Source: Gemmatimonadaceae bacterium (GTDB lineage Bacteria; Gemmatimonadota; Gemmatimonadetes; Gemmatimonadales; Gemmatimonadaceae). Taken from it: a DNA stretch of 44,635 nt. This document shows positions 37,215 through 44,635 of the stretch, piece after piece; within the stretch, counting starts at the first letter, position 1, and every line of letters begins with the position of its first letter. The translations under genes and the position numbers were made by a program. The stretch covers positions 1-44,635 of the forward strand of contig JANWIF010000072.1 in NCBI GenBank assembly GCA_025450035.1. Direction: 5' to 3'. The notes beneath the pieces were generated by a model. The model did no database searches and was not told the origin of the DNA. It was given only the letters and a program-made list of their open reading frames with translations.

Positions 37215-38231
37215 CTGACCGCACGCGGCGGAGATGTCGGTGCCGCGACTCTTCCGAATCGCCACCTCGATGCCGCCGCCCGCACCGCGCACGAGCCGCG
37301 CGAACCGCGCGATGTCGCGCGGCGAGGTGGGTTGAAACTCGGTTCCGCCGCCCGCGTGCAGCGGGATGAGGTTCACGAACGCGCGACAACGCTTGGCCAG
37401 CTGCGCCAGCTCGAGCGCGTGCGTACGCTGGTCGTTCACACCGCCTAACATCACGTACTCGAACGTGACGCGGCGGTCGAACGCGCGGGCCGCGGCCAGC
37501 ACATCGGCCAGCGGATACTTGGTGTTGATCGGCATGAGCTGCCGGCGCAGGGCATCCGTTGGCGCGTGAATCGACACGGCCAGACGAAATTGCTCCGGTC
37601 GCTTGCCGAGCGCGACAATGCCCGGCAGCACACCCACCGTCGACACCGTGATGTGACGGGCGCCAATGCCTAACCCGTCGGGCGAATTGAGAATCGTCAG
37701 CGCCGGGTCGACGGCCTGCCAATTCATCATCGGCTCACCCATCCCCATGAACACCACGTTGGTCACCAGGAGGGGATCCTCGATGAGGCGCATTTCGCGC
37801 ACCTGCGCCGCGATCTCCCACGGGTGAAGGTTCCGCTGGAATCCCATCTGCCCCGTGGCGCAGAACGCGCACTTGAGCGCGCACCCCGCCTGGGATGAGA
37901 TGCACAGCGTGACCCGGTCGTCCTCGGGAATCGCGACCGTCTCGATGCCCTGGCCGTCATCCAGGCGAAAGAGAAATTTCTGCGTCCCGTCCACCGACCG
38001 CTGTCGCTCGACGATCTCCAGACGCGGCAGCGAAAAGTGGCCGGCCAACTCCGAGCGCGCTCCGGCCGGCAGCTCGGTCATCTCGTCGAACGTGCGGACG
38101 GGATTTTTCCACAGACGATGTACGACCTGTCGCGCGCGGTAGGCAGGCTGGCCACGCGACGCGAAATACTCCCCCAGGATGCGCTCGGCGTCAGCGGGAA
38201 CCAAGTCGAGGACATTCACGGAGTTGGCCAT
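37143..38231 (-). CDS. rlmN: 23S rRNA/tRNA (adenine-C2)-methyltransferase RlmN
   Basis: Radical SAM enzyme methylating A2503 of 23S rRNA and A37 of some tRNAs. About 362 residues. The 4Fe-4S motif is CALKCAFCATG; FMGMGEPMMNW binds SAM; the second catalytic cysteine is in DISAACGQL. ATG 38231 (MANSVNVLDL) is my choice, and GTG 38252 is also possible. After the catalytic Cys region the protein ends in a basic, His-rich tail (RRPPQRADEHGHVHVV) encoded opposite the end of the LytR_C gene. Confidence 0.95.
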   Translation of the reverse strand: MANSVNVLDLVPADAERILGEYFASRGQPAYRARQVVHRLWKNPVRTFDEMTELPAGARSELAGHFSLPRLEIVERQRSVDGTQKFLFRLDDGQGIETVAIPEDDRVTLCISSQAGCALKCAFCATGQMGFQRNLHPWEIAAQVREMRLIEDPLLVTNVVFMGMGEPMMNWQAVDPALTILNSPDGLGIGARHITVSTVGVLPGIVALGKRPEQFRLAVSIHAPTDALRRQLMPINTKYPLADVLAAARAFDRRVTFEYVMLGGVNDQRTHALELAQLAKRCRAFVNLIPLHAGGGTEFQPTSPRDIARFARLVRGAGGGIEVAIRKSRGTDISAACGQLRVERLGRRPPQRADEHGHVHVV

Positions 38232-38252
38232 CGATGAAATGTAAACGCTCAC

Positions 38253-38715
38253 GTCGATCGGCGGGCGGAACGTCGCGCGATCGCCGTCGCGTGATAGGCC
38301 GGGTCTTGCTTAGGTTCGGCCGTCGGGCGAGGACGGCGAGGCGAGGCAGTAACCACGCCTTGCTGAAGCGGGTGGTGCGGATGGAAACGGATCGTTCCCG
38401 GCGATGCGCGAGCACTGTGCGACGAAGCGACCGACAAAGAGGAACACCACGCCCCACCCATGCCAGTCCAGGCCCGCGGGGCACCGTCGTGTTCAACAAC
38501 ACGCGGTAGTTGGGCGCAGTCCTCCACGTGTAGTCGCGACGGGGGCTACGTATCCGTTCACGAAGCTCATAGCCTCCGGAGCATCCAGCGCTTAAATTCA
38601 ATCAACGCAAACAGATGACACGAGTTGATGCCGCCTGGGACCAGATGGCGAGCGCTTCCGGGAGGAGGTCGGGGTGGTTAGAGTTCGAAACTCACAGCGA
38701 ACTTTCGGAGCACTG
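38253..38715. other. Stretch without a recognisable gene
   Basis: About 460 bp between rlmN (-) and the second ptsN-like gene (+). Short open frames exist on both strands, the longest on the minus strand at 38191-38601. Their translations are Arg-rich and resemble no family I know. The only local structure I note is a small hairpin at 38488-38503 (CGTGTT/AACACG, 4-nt loop). I see no tRNA, and no RNase P, SRP or 6S RNA signature. It should contain promoters for the flanking genes, and might contain an ncRNA or decayed sequence. Confidence 0.6.
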
Positions 38716-39231
38716 GTGCTGCTTTCTGAGCTGTTGTCGGCGGAACGCGTCAAGGTGCCGCTGTCCAGTCGCACGAAAAACGATGTGCTGCGCGAGCTTG
38801 TGAGTTTGATCGCTTCGCCCACCTCCCCCCCCCCCTCCCCAGCTTCCGTCCCCGGCGCTAGCGACCGGGCGCGTGGACGACGGGGCGCGGACACAGACTC
38901 CATCCTGGCCTCGGTGAAGGAACGCGAATCAGTGCTGAGCACCGGCATTGGCGGCGGCGTTGCGATTCCGCACGGCAAGACGCCGCATGTGGACCAGCTC
39001 GTATTGGCTGCCGGCGTAGCGCCCGTGCCGGTGGATTTCGATGCGCTGGACGGGAAGCCGGTGCAACTGTTCTTCCTGCTCGTTGGCCCCGAAAGCGCCG
39101 CGGGTGCGCATGTGAAGGCGCTAAGTCGCATCTCGCGCCTGCTCCGCCGCGAATCGTTTCGCGCGAGCCTCGTGGCGGCCCAATCTGCTGCCGAGTTCCT
39201 CAGACTGGTTCGAGATTCGGAGGCGGCGTGA
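38716..39231 (+). CDS. PTS IIA domain protein, PtsN-like, with low-complexity insert
   Basis: 171 residues. The start is GTG 38716 because CGGAG lies 5 nt upstream; the frame is open to 38674. The phosphorylatable His is in GGGVAIPHGKTPHVD, with VQLFFLLVGPESAAGAHVKAL following, as in EIIA-Ntr. Between the first helix pair and the His lies a Ser/Pro/Arg-rich insert of roughly 25 residues, encoded by C-rich DNA including an 11-C run. No PTS partner genes are nearby. The stop overlaps a 25-codon ORF that leads into aspS. Probably a regulatory IIA (inference). Confidence 0.85.
   Translation: MLLSELLSAERVKVPLSSRTKNDVLRELVSLIASPTSPPPSPASVPGASDRARGRRGADTDSILASVKERESVLSTGIGGGVAIPHGKTPHVDQLVLAAGVAPVPVDFDALDGKPVQLFFLLVGPESAAGAHVKALSRISRLLRRESFRASLVAAQSAAEFLRLVRDSEAA
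38825..38835 (+). repeat. Homopolymer run of 11 C inside the PTS IIA gene
   Basis: Eleven consecutive C, followed by T and CCCC, within the insert of the second PtsN-like gene. Runs of this length in coding DNA are prone to slippage. A one-base change would shift the frame before the active-site His. Confidence 0.9.
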
Positions 39232-39305
39232 GTGCACCACGATGGGTGCCGCCCATGGTCTGGGCGATGCCGGTGTACGTCACGCTCCAGGGCGACTCGG
39301 CATGA
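39228..39305 (+). CDS. Possible 25-codon ORF linking ptsN-like gene and aspS
   Basis: GTG 39228 overlaps the TGA of the PTS IIA gene (GTGA), and its own TGA overlaps the aspS ATG (ATGA). GGAGG lies 4 nt before the GTG. The peptide starts VSAPRWVPPMVWAMPVYVT, is hydrophobic in the middle, and resembles nothing I know. The double 4-nt overlap matches the way real genes are joined elsewhere in this window. It could act only to couple translation. Chance cannot be excluded for so short a frame. Confidence 0.4.
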   Translation: MSAPRWVPPMVWAMPVYVTLQGDSA

Positions 39306-41107
39306 CCGAGTCCGTTAGCGGAGAGGACGGAGCGACCACACTGCGCACGCATCGGTGCGGTTCGCTGCGCTCTGCCAATGTGGGTGCCGCGGTACGACTC
39401 GGCGGCTGGGTGCACGGCAAGCGTAACCTGGGCGGCCTGGTATTCCTTGACCTGCGTGATCGCGACGGTCTCGTGCAGGTGTCATTCGACCCGGCTCTGG
39501 TGGACGAGTCGACGCGCGATCTCGCCGCGTCGGTGGGGAAGGAGAGTGTCGTGCTCGTGGAGGGGGACGTCGTGGCCCGTCCCCCGGCGGGACGCAATCC
39601 GGAGCTCGCGACGGGTGAGGTCGAGGTGAAAGCGCGTTCGCTGCGCGTCATTGGGCCGGCGGTGACGCCGGCGATTCCTGTGGCGCGCGCCAAGGGAGAA
39701 GCGTTGCCCGCGGAAGAGCTGCGGCTGCGCCATCGCTATCTCGATCTGCGGCGCCCCGAGCTACAGCACAATCTGATTCTGCGCCATCGGCTCATGCAGA
39801 CTACGCGGCAGTTCCTGGGGGCGCAGGGCTTTCTGGAAATCGAAACGCCGATCCTTACCAAGCCCACGCCCGAGGGGGCGCGCGACTATCTGGTGCCGAG
39901 CCGCGTACATCCGGGGGCGTTCTACGCATTGCCGCAATCGCCGCAGTTGTACAAGCAACTGCTCATGGTGTCGGGTTTCGACAGGTATTTCCAGATCGCG
40001 CGCTGCTTTCGCGACGAGGACCTCCGCGCGGACCGGCAGCCCGAGTTCACACAGATCGACATCGAGGCGTCATTCGTCGGTCCCGAAGACATCTACAGGG
40101 TAGCCGAGGGGCTGATCGTGGCGCTGTGGAAGGAAGGGGGCCGCGACATCGCGCGTCCATTCCCGCGCATGCGATACGAGGACGCGATGGAGCGCTACGG
40201 CTGCGACCGTCCGGATCTGCGTTACGGGCTGGAATTGTTCGACGCCACCGAGCTCTTTCGGTCTACGGACTTAGGCATCGCGCGTGCCGCGATCGACGCT
40301 GGCGGCCGGGTGCGCGGCGTGCGCGTGCCGGGCGGTGGCGCGCTCTCTCGCAAGCAAGTCGACGAGTTGGAGGTGCTGGCCAAGGGTGCCGGTGCCGGGG
40401 GGTTGTTGCGGCTCAAGCGTGACGGGGCGCAGTGGTCCGGTCCGGTGGCCAAGTATCTCGGCGCTGGCGCGGCGGAGCAGATCGGCATGGCCGACGGCGA
40501 CCTGGCGCTGTTCGTGGCCGCGCCTGACCGCATCGCCAATCCGGCGCTGGATCGGGTGCGCCAGGAGCTGGCGCGGGTGATGCAGCTGGTGCGCGGGGAG
40601 GCGCTGTGTTTTCTCTGGGTGACCGACTTCCCGCTGTTCGAGCGCGACGCGGACTCCGGTGCGTTAGGCGCGGTGCATCATCCGTTCACGTCGCCCCATG
40701 AGGACGACCTGGCAATGCTGGACACCGAGCCCTGGCGCGCGCGCGCGCAGGCGTACGACGTGGTGCTCAACGGCACCGAGGTAGGCGGCGGGAGCATCCG
40801 CATCCACGACCCGGAGCTGCAGCGTCGCGTGTTCGGCCTGTTAGGCATTGACGATGCCACGGCGCAGCGGCGGTTCGGATTCCTGCTCGAAGGGCTGCGC
40901 GCCGGAGCACCGCCGCACGGCGGGATCGCGTTCGGGTTCGATCGGATCGCGATGCTGCTCGCTGGCGCGCCGTCCCTGCGCGATGTGATCGCCTATCCCA
41001 AGACGACGACGGCCAACGCGCTGTTCGAGGGGGCGCCCGGCGCGGTGCCCGATGAGGATCTGCGCGAGCTGCGCCTGCGCCGTGTCGATACCACGAGCAA
41101 GGAGTGA
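39302..41107 (+). CDS. aspS: Aspartyl-tRNA synthetase (bacterial type)
   Basis: Class II synthetase charging tRNA-Asp, possibly also tRNA-Asn. 601 residues, as expected for the bacterial form with a GAD insertion domain. The N-terminal OB-fold anticodon-binding domain (GGWVHGKRNLGGLVFLDLRD) comes first. Motif 2 is FRDEDLRADRQPEFTQID. The GAD domain lies at about 310-430, and motif 3 is GIAFGFDRIAML. The start is ATG 39302, overlapping the 25-codon ORF. Whether it is discriminating cannot be judged from what I can see. phoH follows after 4 bp. Confidence 0.96.
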   Translation: MTESVSGEDGATTLRTHRCGSLRSANVGAAVRLGGWVHGKRNLGGLVFLDLRDRDGLVQVSFDPALVDESTRDLAASVGKESVVLVEGDVVARPPAGRNPELATGEVEVKARSLRVIGPAVTPAIPVARAKGEALPAEELRLRHRYLDLRRPELQHNLILRHRLMQTTRQFLGAQGFLEIETPILTKPTPEGARDYLVPSRVHPGAFYALPQSPQLYKQLLMVSGFDRYFQIARCFRDEDLRADRQPEFTQIDIEASFVGPEDIYRVAEGLIVALWKEGGRDIARPFPRMRYEDAMERYGCDRPDLRYGLELFDATELFRSTDLGIARAAIDAGGRVRGVRVPGGGALSRKQVDELEVLAKGAGAGGLLRLKRDGAQWSGPVAKYLGAGAAEQIGMADGDLALFVAAPDRIANPALDRVRQELARVMQLVRGEALCFLWVTDFPLFERDADSGALGAVHHPFTSPHEDDLAMLDTEPWRARAQAYDVVLNGTEVGGGSIRIHDPELQRRVFGLLGIDDATAQRRFGFLLEGLRAGAPPHGGIAFGFDRIAMLLAGAPSLRDVIAYPKTTTANALFEGAPGAVPDEDLRELRLRRVDTTSKE

Positions 41108-41111
41108 CGGC

Positions 41112-42092
41112 GTGAGCGATGAGACGGTGACCCACCGGTTGACCACGGAAGGCGCGGACCTTCTCACGTTGGCCGGCGTCAACGACGAAAACCTGATTCA
41201 ATTGTCCCGCATCACGGGGGCCAAGGTGTCGCTGCGCGGAGAGGCGCTGACCTTGACCGGCGCTCCGGCGGCGGTCGACCGCGCCACCCCGATCGCCCAA
41301 CGCATGCTGGACGCCGCGCGACAGATGCTGCCGCTCACGGCGGACGACGTGCTGCGGTTGGGCGAAGAGAGTCATACGGACGGCAACGGAACCGGCGCAC
41401 CCGGGCCGGCCGTCGGCAGCGACGAGACACGCATCGTGCTGCCCGGCGTGCGGCGCATCATTCAACCGAAGACGCCGGGCCAGGCCGCCTACCTGAGCCT
41501 CATCGCCGAGAACGACATCGTCGTCGGCATCGGGCCGGCGGGCACCGGGAAGACGTACCTGGCCGTGGCAATGGCCGTCGAGGCGCTGGCCCGCAAACGC
41601 GTGCGCCGGATCGTCCTGGCGCGCCCGGCCGTCGAAGCGGGAGAAAGCCTCGGCTTCCTTCCCGGCGACCTCCAGGCGAAGGTGGATCCGTACCTGCGTC
41701 CCCTCTACGACGCGCTCGATGACATGATGCCGCCCGAGCGGGTGATCAAAGCGCTGGAGACGCGCGTCATCGAGATCGCGCCGCTGGCGTACATGCGCGG
41801 ACGCACGCTCGCCGACGCCTTCGTGATCCTCGACGAATCGCAGAACGCGACGACCGCGCAGATGAAGATGTTCCTCACGCGCCTGGGCGTGAACTCGAAA
41901 GCGGTGATCACCGGCGACAAGACGCAGATCGACCTGCCGTCGCGCGAGCAGTCGGGATTGATCGAGATCGAGCGCATTCTCCAAGGCATCGACGGCATCG
42001 GCTTTCACTACCTGAGCGATGCCGACGTGATCCGCCATCGGCTGGTGCGCGACATCATCAAGGCCTACGCGCGCGACGCGGGGACGGAGTGA
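41112..42092 (+). CDS. phoH: PhoH-family ATPase
   Basis: 326 residues. An N-terminal KH-like region spans residues 1-85 (ITGAKVSLRGEALTLTGAP). The PhoH ATPase domain then shows Walker A GIGPAGTGKTYLA, RPAVEAGESLGFLPGDL, Walker B-like FVILDESQNAT and ITGDKTQIDLP. GTG 41112 has AAGGAG 7 nt upstream. PhoH/YbeZ proteins usually sit beside ybeY and are linked to rRNA maturation. The order phoH, 7TM-HD gene, ybeY here follows that well-known arrangement. Confidence 0.95.
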   Translation: MSDETVTHRLTTEGADLLTLAGVNDENLIQLSRITGAKVSLRGEALTLTGAPAAVDRATPIAQRMLDAARQMLPLTADDVLRLGEESHTDGNGTGAPGPAVGSDETRIVLPGVRRIIQPKTPGQAAYLSLIAENDIVVGIGPAGTGKTYLAVAMAVEALARKRVRRIVLARPAVEAGESLGFLPGDLQAKVDPYLRPLYDALDDMMPPERVIKALETRVIEIAPLAYMRGRTLADAFVILDESQNATTAQMKMFLTRLGVNSKAVITGDKTQIDLPSREQSGLIEIERILQGIDGIGFHYLSDADVIRHRLVRDIIKAYARDAGTE

Positions 42093-42095
42093 GGG

Positions 42096-44324
42096 ATGGG
42101 CGTTCGGATGCCTAACGACCAGGCGAACGGCGCGGGCCTGCGATCGACGCGCGGACGCATGCTCTACCACGGCTCGCGCATCGCCCTGCTATTCGCCCTC
42201 GCCGTCGTCACGTATTTGTTGTTCCCGAACGCGCCAGCGGTGGATTCGCCCATCTTCGAGGTGGGCTCGGTGGCCACGGACAACGTGATCGCATCGTTCG
42301 GATTCGTGGTGCCCAAGTCGAACGCCGAGCTGACGCAGGCGCGCGACGAGTTGGCGCGCTCGATCAAACCGATCCTTCGGTACCAGCCGGCGGCGCTCGA
42401 CTCGGCGCAAGGGCAATTGCGCGCGTTCATGGATTCCGCAGCGGCCGCGGCGTCGCGAGGCAACGGCGCACACGCGAGCACGGCGGTCCAACGCGCCGCC
42501 ATCACGATGGCAGCGTCCGCGCAAGGCCTCTCCCTGACGCCCGCCGAATCCGAGTATCTGGCCAGCGACGGCCGGCGCCGCGCCATGGAAGACGCCGTGC
42601 GCCGCGTCTACGCCCGGTGGCTGTCCGAGGGCATCGTCTCGGGGAGCACCGTGGACGAGTTGCGCGGCGACGTGATCGTGCGGCGGCAGGGACAGGAACA
42701 CAGCGAGATGGTGGACAGCCTGCTCTCGTTCGGCGCGCTGCTCTCACGCGCGCGCGCGCTGGAGCCCGACCCCAATTCGTCGGTGGCGAACGGCCTCTAC
42801 CTCAAGCTGCTCAGCGCATTCTTTCATCCTACGCTGGCGTTGGACCAAGCGGCCACCGAACAGCTGCGGCAAGACCTTCGTGCGTCGGTGGATGTGAACC
42901 GGTACGTGGTCCGCGCCGGCGAGAAAATCGTTGGCGCGCACGAGGTCGTTGGACGCCCCGAGTTCGAAAAGATGAAAGCGCTGCATGATGCCATGCAGAC
43001 GCATACCCGCGGACAGCGCGCGGTGGGGCGAATCGCGGGCAGCATTTCGTACAACGCGCTCGTGCTCGCGATATTCGGTATCGCAATCGTGCTCTTCCGT
43101 CCGCAACTGTACAGCGCGTTCCGGTCGCTGGCGCTGTTTGCCTCGGTGTTTCTGCTCGTGCTGATTGTCGCGGCGGTCGCTGCCAAGTGGCAACCCGTGC
43201 ATCCGGAGCTCGTGCCCGTGGCGCTGGCGGCGATCATCTGCAGCGTGCTGTTCGATCCGCGCATCAGCATGATCGCGGCCATGATCCTGGCCGTGCTGGT
43301 AGGCGGACAGGGCGTGTATCGCGGAACGAACGCGCTGTTCATCAATCTCGTGGGTGGCGCGGCGGCCGCGCTCAGCGTGCGCGTCATCCTGCGCCGCGAG
43401 CAATCTTATCAATACGTCATCACGATCGGCATTGCCTACCTGTTCGCGGCCCTGGCCCTCGGCCTAACGCTAGGGTGGGGGTCGACGCAGATCGCGACCA
43501 GCGCCGGACTGGGCGTGGGCAACGCGGTCGTGTCGGTGGTGTTCGCGATGTTCCTGGTACCCCTCGCCGAGCGATTCACGCGCATCACCACGCACTTGAC
43601 GCTCATCGAGTATTCCGATCTCAATCGGCCGCTGCTGCGCCGCCTGAGCCTCGAAGCGCCCGGTACGTACGCGCACACGATCGCGATGGCGAACCTGGTC
43701 GAGGCCGCCGCCACCGCGATCGGAGCGAACGGATTGCTGGCACGCGTGGGCACGTACTACCACGACATCGGCAAACTCACCAAGCCGCAGTACTTCGTGG
43801 AGAACCAGGCCCGCGGCCGCAACCCGCACGACATGCTGACGCCCGACACGAGCGCGTCGATCATCCGCGATCACGTGCGTGCGGGGATCGCGCTCGCCTC
43901 GGAATATCACGTGCCGCCCGCGATCGCGGCGTTCATTCCCGAACACCACGGAACGGCGCCCATCGCGTACTTCCTGGAGAAGGCGCGCGACTGCGATGGC
44001 GCGCTGCCGCCTAACGCTGCCGACTTCATCTACCCCGGGCCGATCCCGCAGTCGGCGGAAACGGCGGTGTGCATGTTGGCCGATGGCGTGGAAGCGGCGG
44101 TCCGCGTCCTCGCGGAACCGATCCCCGCGCGCATTCGCGAGGTCATCGAACACATCGTGCGACAGCGCATGGATCAGGGTCAGCTGCGCGACGCACCGCT
44201 CACGCTGCGCCAGCTGGAGATCGTCAAGGAGCAGTTTACCCGCGTGCTGGTCGGCATGTATCACAGCCGCATCGACTACCCAGCGTCCAGCGGCGGCATC
44301 TCGTCGGAGTTCGCGCCCGCATGA
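42096..44324 (+). CDS. pgpH: 7TM-HD membrane phosphodiesterase (PgpH/YqfF family)
   Basis: 742 residues. One N-terminal transmembrane helix (about 28-45) is followed by an outer domain of about 260 residues (7TMR-HDED). A block of seven helices spans about 310-490, then a cytoplasmic HD domain. The HD residues are in YAHTIAMANLVEAAA, YYHDIGKLTKPQYFVENQ, and IPEHHGT. Characterised relatives hydrolyse cyclic di-AMP; whether this organism makes it is not shown in the window. ATG 42096 has GGAG upstream; ATG 42108 is an alternative. The stop overlaps ybeY by 4 nt. Confidence 0.92.
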   Translation: MGVRMPNDQANGAGLRSTRGRMLYHGSRIALLFALAVVTYLLFPNAPAVDSPIFEVGSVATDNVIASFGFVVPKSNAELTQARDELARSIKPILRYQPAALDSAQGQLRAFMDSAAAAASRGNGAHASTAVQRAAITMAASAQGLSLTPAESEYLASDGRRRAMEDAVRRVYARWLSEGIVSGSTVDELRGDVIVRRQGQEHSEMVDSLLSFGALLSRARALEPDPNSSVANGLYLKLLSAFFHPTLALDQAATEQLRQDLRASVDVNRYVVRAGEKIVGAHEVVGRPEFEKMKALHDAMQTHTRGQRAVGRIAGSISYNALVLAIFGIAIVLFRPQLYSAFRSLALFASVFLLVLIVAAVAAKWQPVHPELVPVALAAIICSVLFDPRISMIAAMILAVLVGGQGVYRGTNALFINLVGGAAAALSVRVILRREQSYQYVITIGIAYLFAALALGLTLGWGSTQIATSAGLGVGNAVVSVVFAMFLVPLAERFTRITTHLTLIEYSDLNRPLLRRLSLEAPGTYAHTIAMANLVEAAATAIGANGLLARVGTYYHDIGKLTKPQYFVENQARGRNPHDMLTPDTSASIIRDHVRAGIALASEYHVPPAIAAFIPEHHGTAPIAYFLEKARDCDGALPPNAADFIYPGPIPQSAETAVCMLADGVEAAVRVLAEPIPARIREVIEHIVRQRMDQGQLRDAPLTLRQLEIVKEQFTRVLVGMYHSRIDYPASSGGISSEFAPA

Positions 44325-44635
44325 TACGCCAGGTGCACGTGGCATCGCGCGCCGGCCGCCTTCCGCTCGCTCGGCACCGGGTCGCAGCGCTCGCCCAACG
44401 CGTGCTGCGCGCCGAAGGCGTGCGGGCGGCGGAGCTGTCGATCACCTTCGTCTCCGCACCCGCGATCGCGCGACTCAACGCGCGACACCTGGGCCACGCC
44501 GGACCGACCGACGTGATCGCCTTCCCGTTCGGACCGGCGCGCGCCGGCGCGCCCGTGATGGGCGACGTCTACATCGCGCCGGCGGTGGCACGCATCAATG
44601 CGGCCCGGGATGGCGTGGGAGTCCGCGAAGAGCTC
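44321..44635 (+). CDS. ybeY: Endoribonuclease YbeY, 3' end missing
   Basis: Metal-dependent RNase needed for 16S rRNA 3'-end maturation and ribosome quality control. 105 codons are present, and the frame is open at the window edge. LNARHLGHAGPTDVIAFPFG and GDVYIAPAVARINAA are the family blocks. The zinc-binding H-rich motif (HGxLHLxGYDH type) lies beyond the window, so it cannot be checked. ATG 44321 overlaps the pgpH stop (ATGA). Confidence 0.92.
   Translation, partial: MIRQVHVASRAGRLPLARHRVAALAQRVLRAEGVRAAELSITFVSAPAIARLNARHLGHAGPTDVIAFPFGPARAGAPVMGDVYIAPAVARINAARDGVGVREEL

Noticed and set aside
38191-38601. 136-codon minus-strand open frame upstream of rlmN
   Set aside because: No family resemblance, Arg-rich throughout, and it overlaps the rlmN start. 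Kept only as part of the unexplained region.
40767-42170. 467-codon minus-strand open frame opposite aspS and phoH
   Set aside because: Composition is Arg/His-rich and it covers two well-identified genes; a shadow frame.

Overview
The window is a G+C-rich, gene-dense piece of a bacterial chromosome made almost entirely of housekeeping genes. Gene content, the tightly packed pur cluster and the feel of the protein sequences suggest Gemmatimonadota (inference; no search was run). I see no prophage, insertion sequence, CRISPR array, integrase, tRNA or rRNA. Two genes are cut by the window edges: guaA on the left and ybeY on the right.

Layout. 1-4.3 kb: the end of guaA, a long palindrome, a minus-strand pair (PtsN-like PTS IIA and a C4 zinc-ribbon protein), then dus and larB. 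4.3-7.7 kb: a membrane GAF-GGDEF diguanylate cyclase, the tmRNA gene with a clear promoter and terminator, and a DUF72 gene. 7.7-21.9 kb (minus strand): a very compact run truA, transaldolase-like, HtrA lipoprotein protease, purB, purC, psd, pssA, purS, purQ, purL, purF, ppdK. Nine consecutive junctions are 4-nt ATGA/GTGA overlaps, which places purine synthesis, phosphatidylethanolamine synthesis and envelope protease in one probable operon. 22.0-31.8 kb: a GAF/coiled-coil gene and trpD, lexA on the opposite strand, then trpC, trpF, trpB, a HEAT-repeat protein, an HD-GYP-type protein and trpA. The two non-trp proteins share a related N-terminal domain. 31.8-33.3 kb (minus): an NFACT/RqcH-type gene split by one in-frame TAG. 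33.3-37.2 kb: folK, panB, panC, a degenerate truncated GlmU-like protein, a YqeK-like HD hydrolase and a LytR_C membrane protein whose end overlaps convergent rlmN. 38.2-38.7 kb has no recognisable gene. 38.7-44.6 kb: a second PtsN-like IIA containing an 11-C run, a 25-codon ORF joined to both neighbours by 4-nt overlaps, aspS, phoH, a 7TM-HD phosphodiesterase and ybeY.

The observation least explained by gene content is a heptamer, GTTAGGC/GCCTAAC, which I counted about 41 times across the window. That is several times more than base composition predicts. It occurs in all reading frames, on both strands, and even in stop codons, so the pressure appears to act on DNA. Other points worth checking are the amber codon inside the NFACT gene, a transaldolase-like protein with Glu at the Schiff-base Lys position, the paired regulators inside the trp cluster, the decayed GlmU paralogue and the 25-codon ORF.
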